A DNA stretch of 64,000 bases from Agelaius tricolor (taxonomy: Eukaryota > Chordata > Aves > Passeriformes > Icteridae): positions 100,177,381 through 100,241,380 of the forward strand of contig JALJCS010000001.1 of NCBI GenBank assembly GCA_023055355.1, given 5' to 3'. Under the pieces are notes generated by a model. The model did not search any database. It had not been told where the DNA came from and was given only the letters and a program-made list of their open reading frames with translations. The position numbers and the translations under genes were made by a program. Every line of letters starts with the position of its first letter. The first letter of the stretch is position 1. Shown here piece after piece: positions 63,711-64,000 of the stretch.

Positions 63711-64000
63711 TTGAAACTATGGATAAAATAGATATAATGTTAAATAATTTCTACCATTGTTTTGAAACATTAATGAGATTTTTTTTTAATATAGTCATCA
63801 AGGATTCATGGCACAGCATATAGTATGCATTTATAAATATGTAGAACAAAGTCAAACTTTAGCTTGGGACCCAAGGATAATAAAACAGAAAAGAAATAAT
63901 AAAGTAAAAATAAAGTTGGACATTCAGGTTTTAACTGGCACATCTAAGTTTATAGAAAGAAGTGCCATACCCTTTCTGTAGAAGAAGCAATATGATAAGA

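Larger units (their letters stand above)
41880..64000 (+). other. EYS: EYS intron (5' part), continuing past the window
   Basis: After the donor at 41880 no further EGF or laminin-G exon was found, so at least 22.1 kb of intron follows. It contains CR1 pieces (43320-43735, 48850-49685, 52556-53120, 60064-60285, 60383-60700, 62609-63710), LTR pieces (44385-44725, possibly 50595-50930 and 62365-62608) and simple repeats. The stretches 41880-43319, 44726-48849, 49686-50594, 53121-60063 and 60701-62364 are mainly AT-rich sequence in which I see nothing gene-like. Confidence 0.75.

Overview
The window is vertebrate, almost certainly avian, nuclear DNA from inside one very large gene. It is AT-rich, has no dense coding, and its interspersed repeats are what birds carry: many CR1 LINE fragments (several ending in the bird-type ATTCTATG tail) plus retroviral LTRs. 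The LTR types look passerine-like to me, but I judged that by eye and from memory, without a database.

The gene is EYS (eyes shut homolog, a photoreceptor extracellular-matrix protein) on the + strand. Three consecutive internal exons can be placed by homology, splice sites and phase: 6075-6228, 38723-38831 and 41659-41879. Together they encode the second half of a laminin-G domain, probably the first of the C-terminal series, and run into the next EGF-like module. Phases are compatible across both junctions (phase 2, then phase 0), and the coding sequence stays open across all three. The middle exon is only 109 bp and lies in no long + strand open reading frame. The introns between them are about 32.5 kb and 2.8 kb. 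Bases 1-6074 and 41880-64000 belong to the flanking introns. I recognise no other exon, no tRNA or rRNA gene, and no second protein-coding gene.

The rest is intron with inserted repeats. CR1 pieces on + are at about 240-622, 24785-25080, 30990-31272, 43320-43735, 48850-49685 and 60064-60285. CR1 pieces on - are at about 11665-11752, 31290-32800, 52556-53120, 60383-60700 and 62609-63710. LTR pieces are at 11753-11925 (+), 17180-18256 (+) with a second LTR nested in it at 17494-18092 (-), 21492-22834 (-) and 44385-44725 (-). Less certain LTR pieces are at 50595-50930 (+) and 62365-62608 (-). All recognisable CR1 coding remnants are broken and no element looks autonomous.

Smaller items are a near-perfect palindrome pair at 1248-1352, two perfect short hairpins or palindromes (8219-8254 and 28591-28612), a strong CTCF-like motif at 34258-34273, and two faint traces of an old amniote repeat. 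I found no convincing sign of a new molecular system. The most useful results are the EYS exon structure, including the hidden small exon, the palindrome cluster, and the nested and tail-to-tail transposon arrangements.
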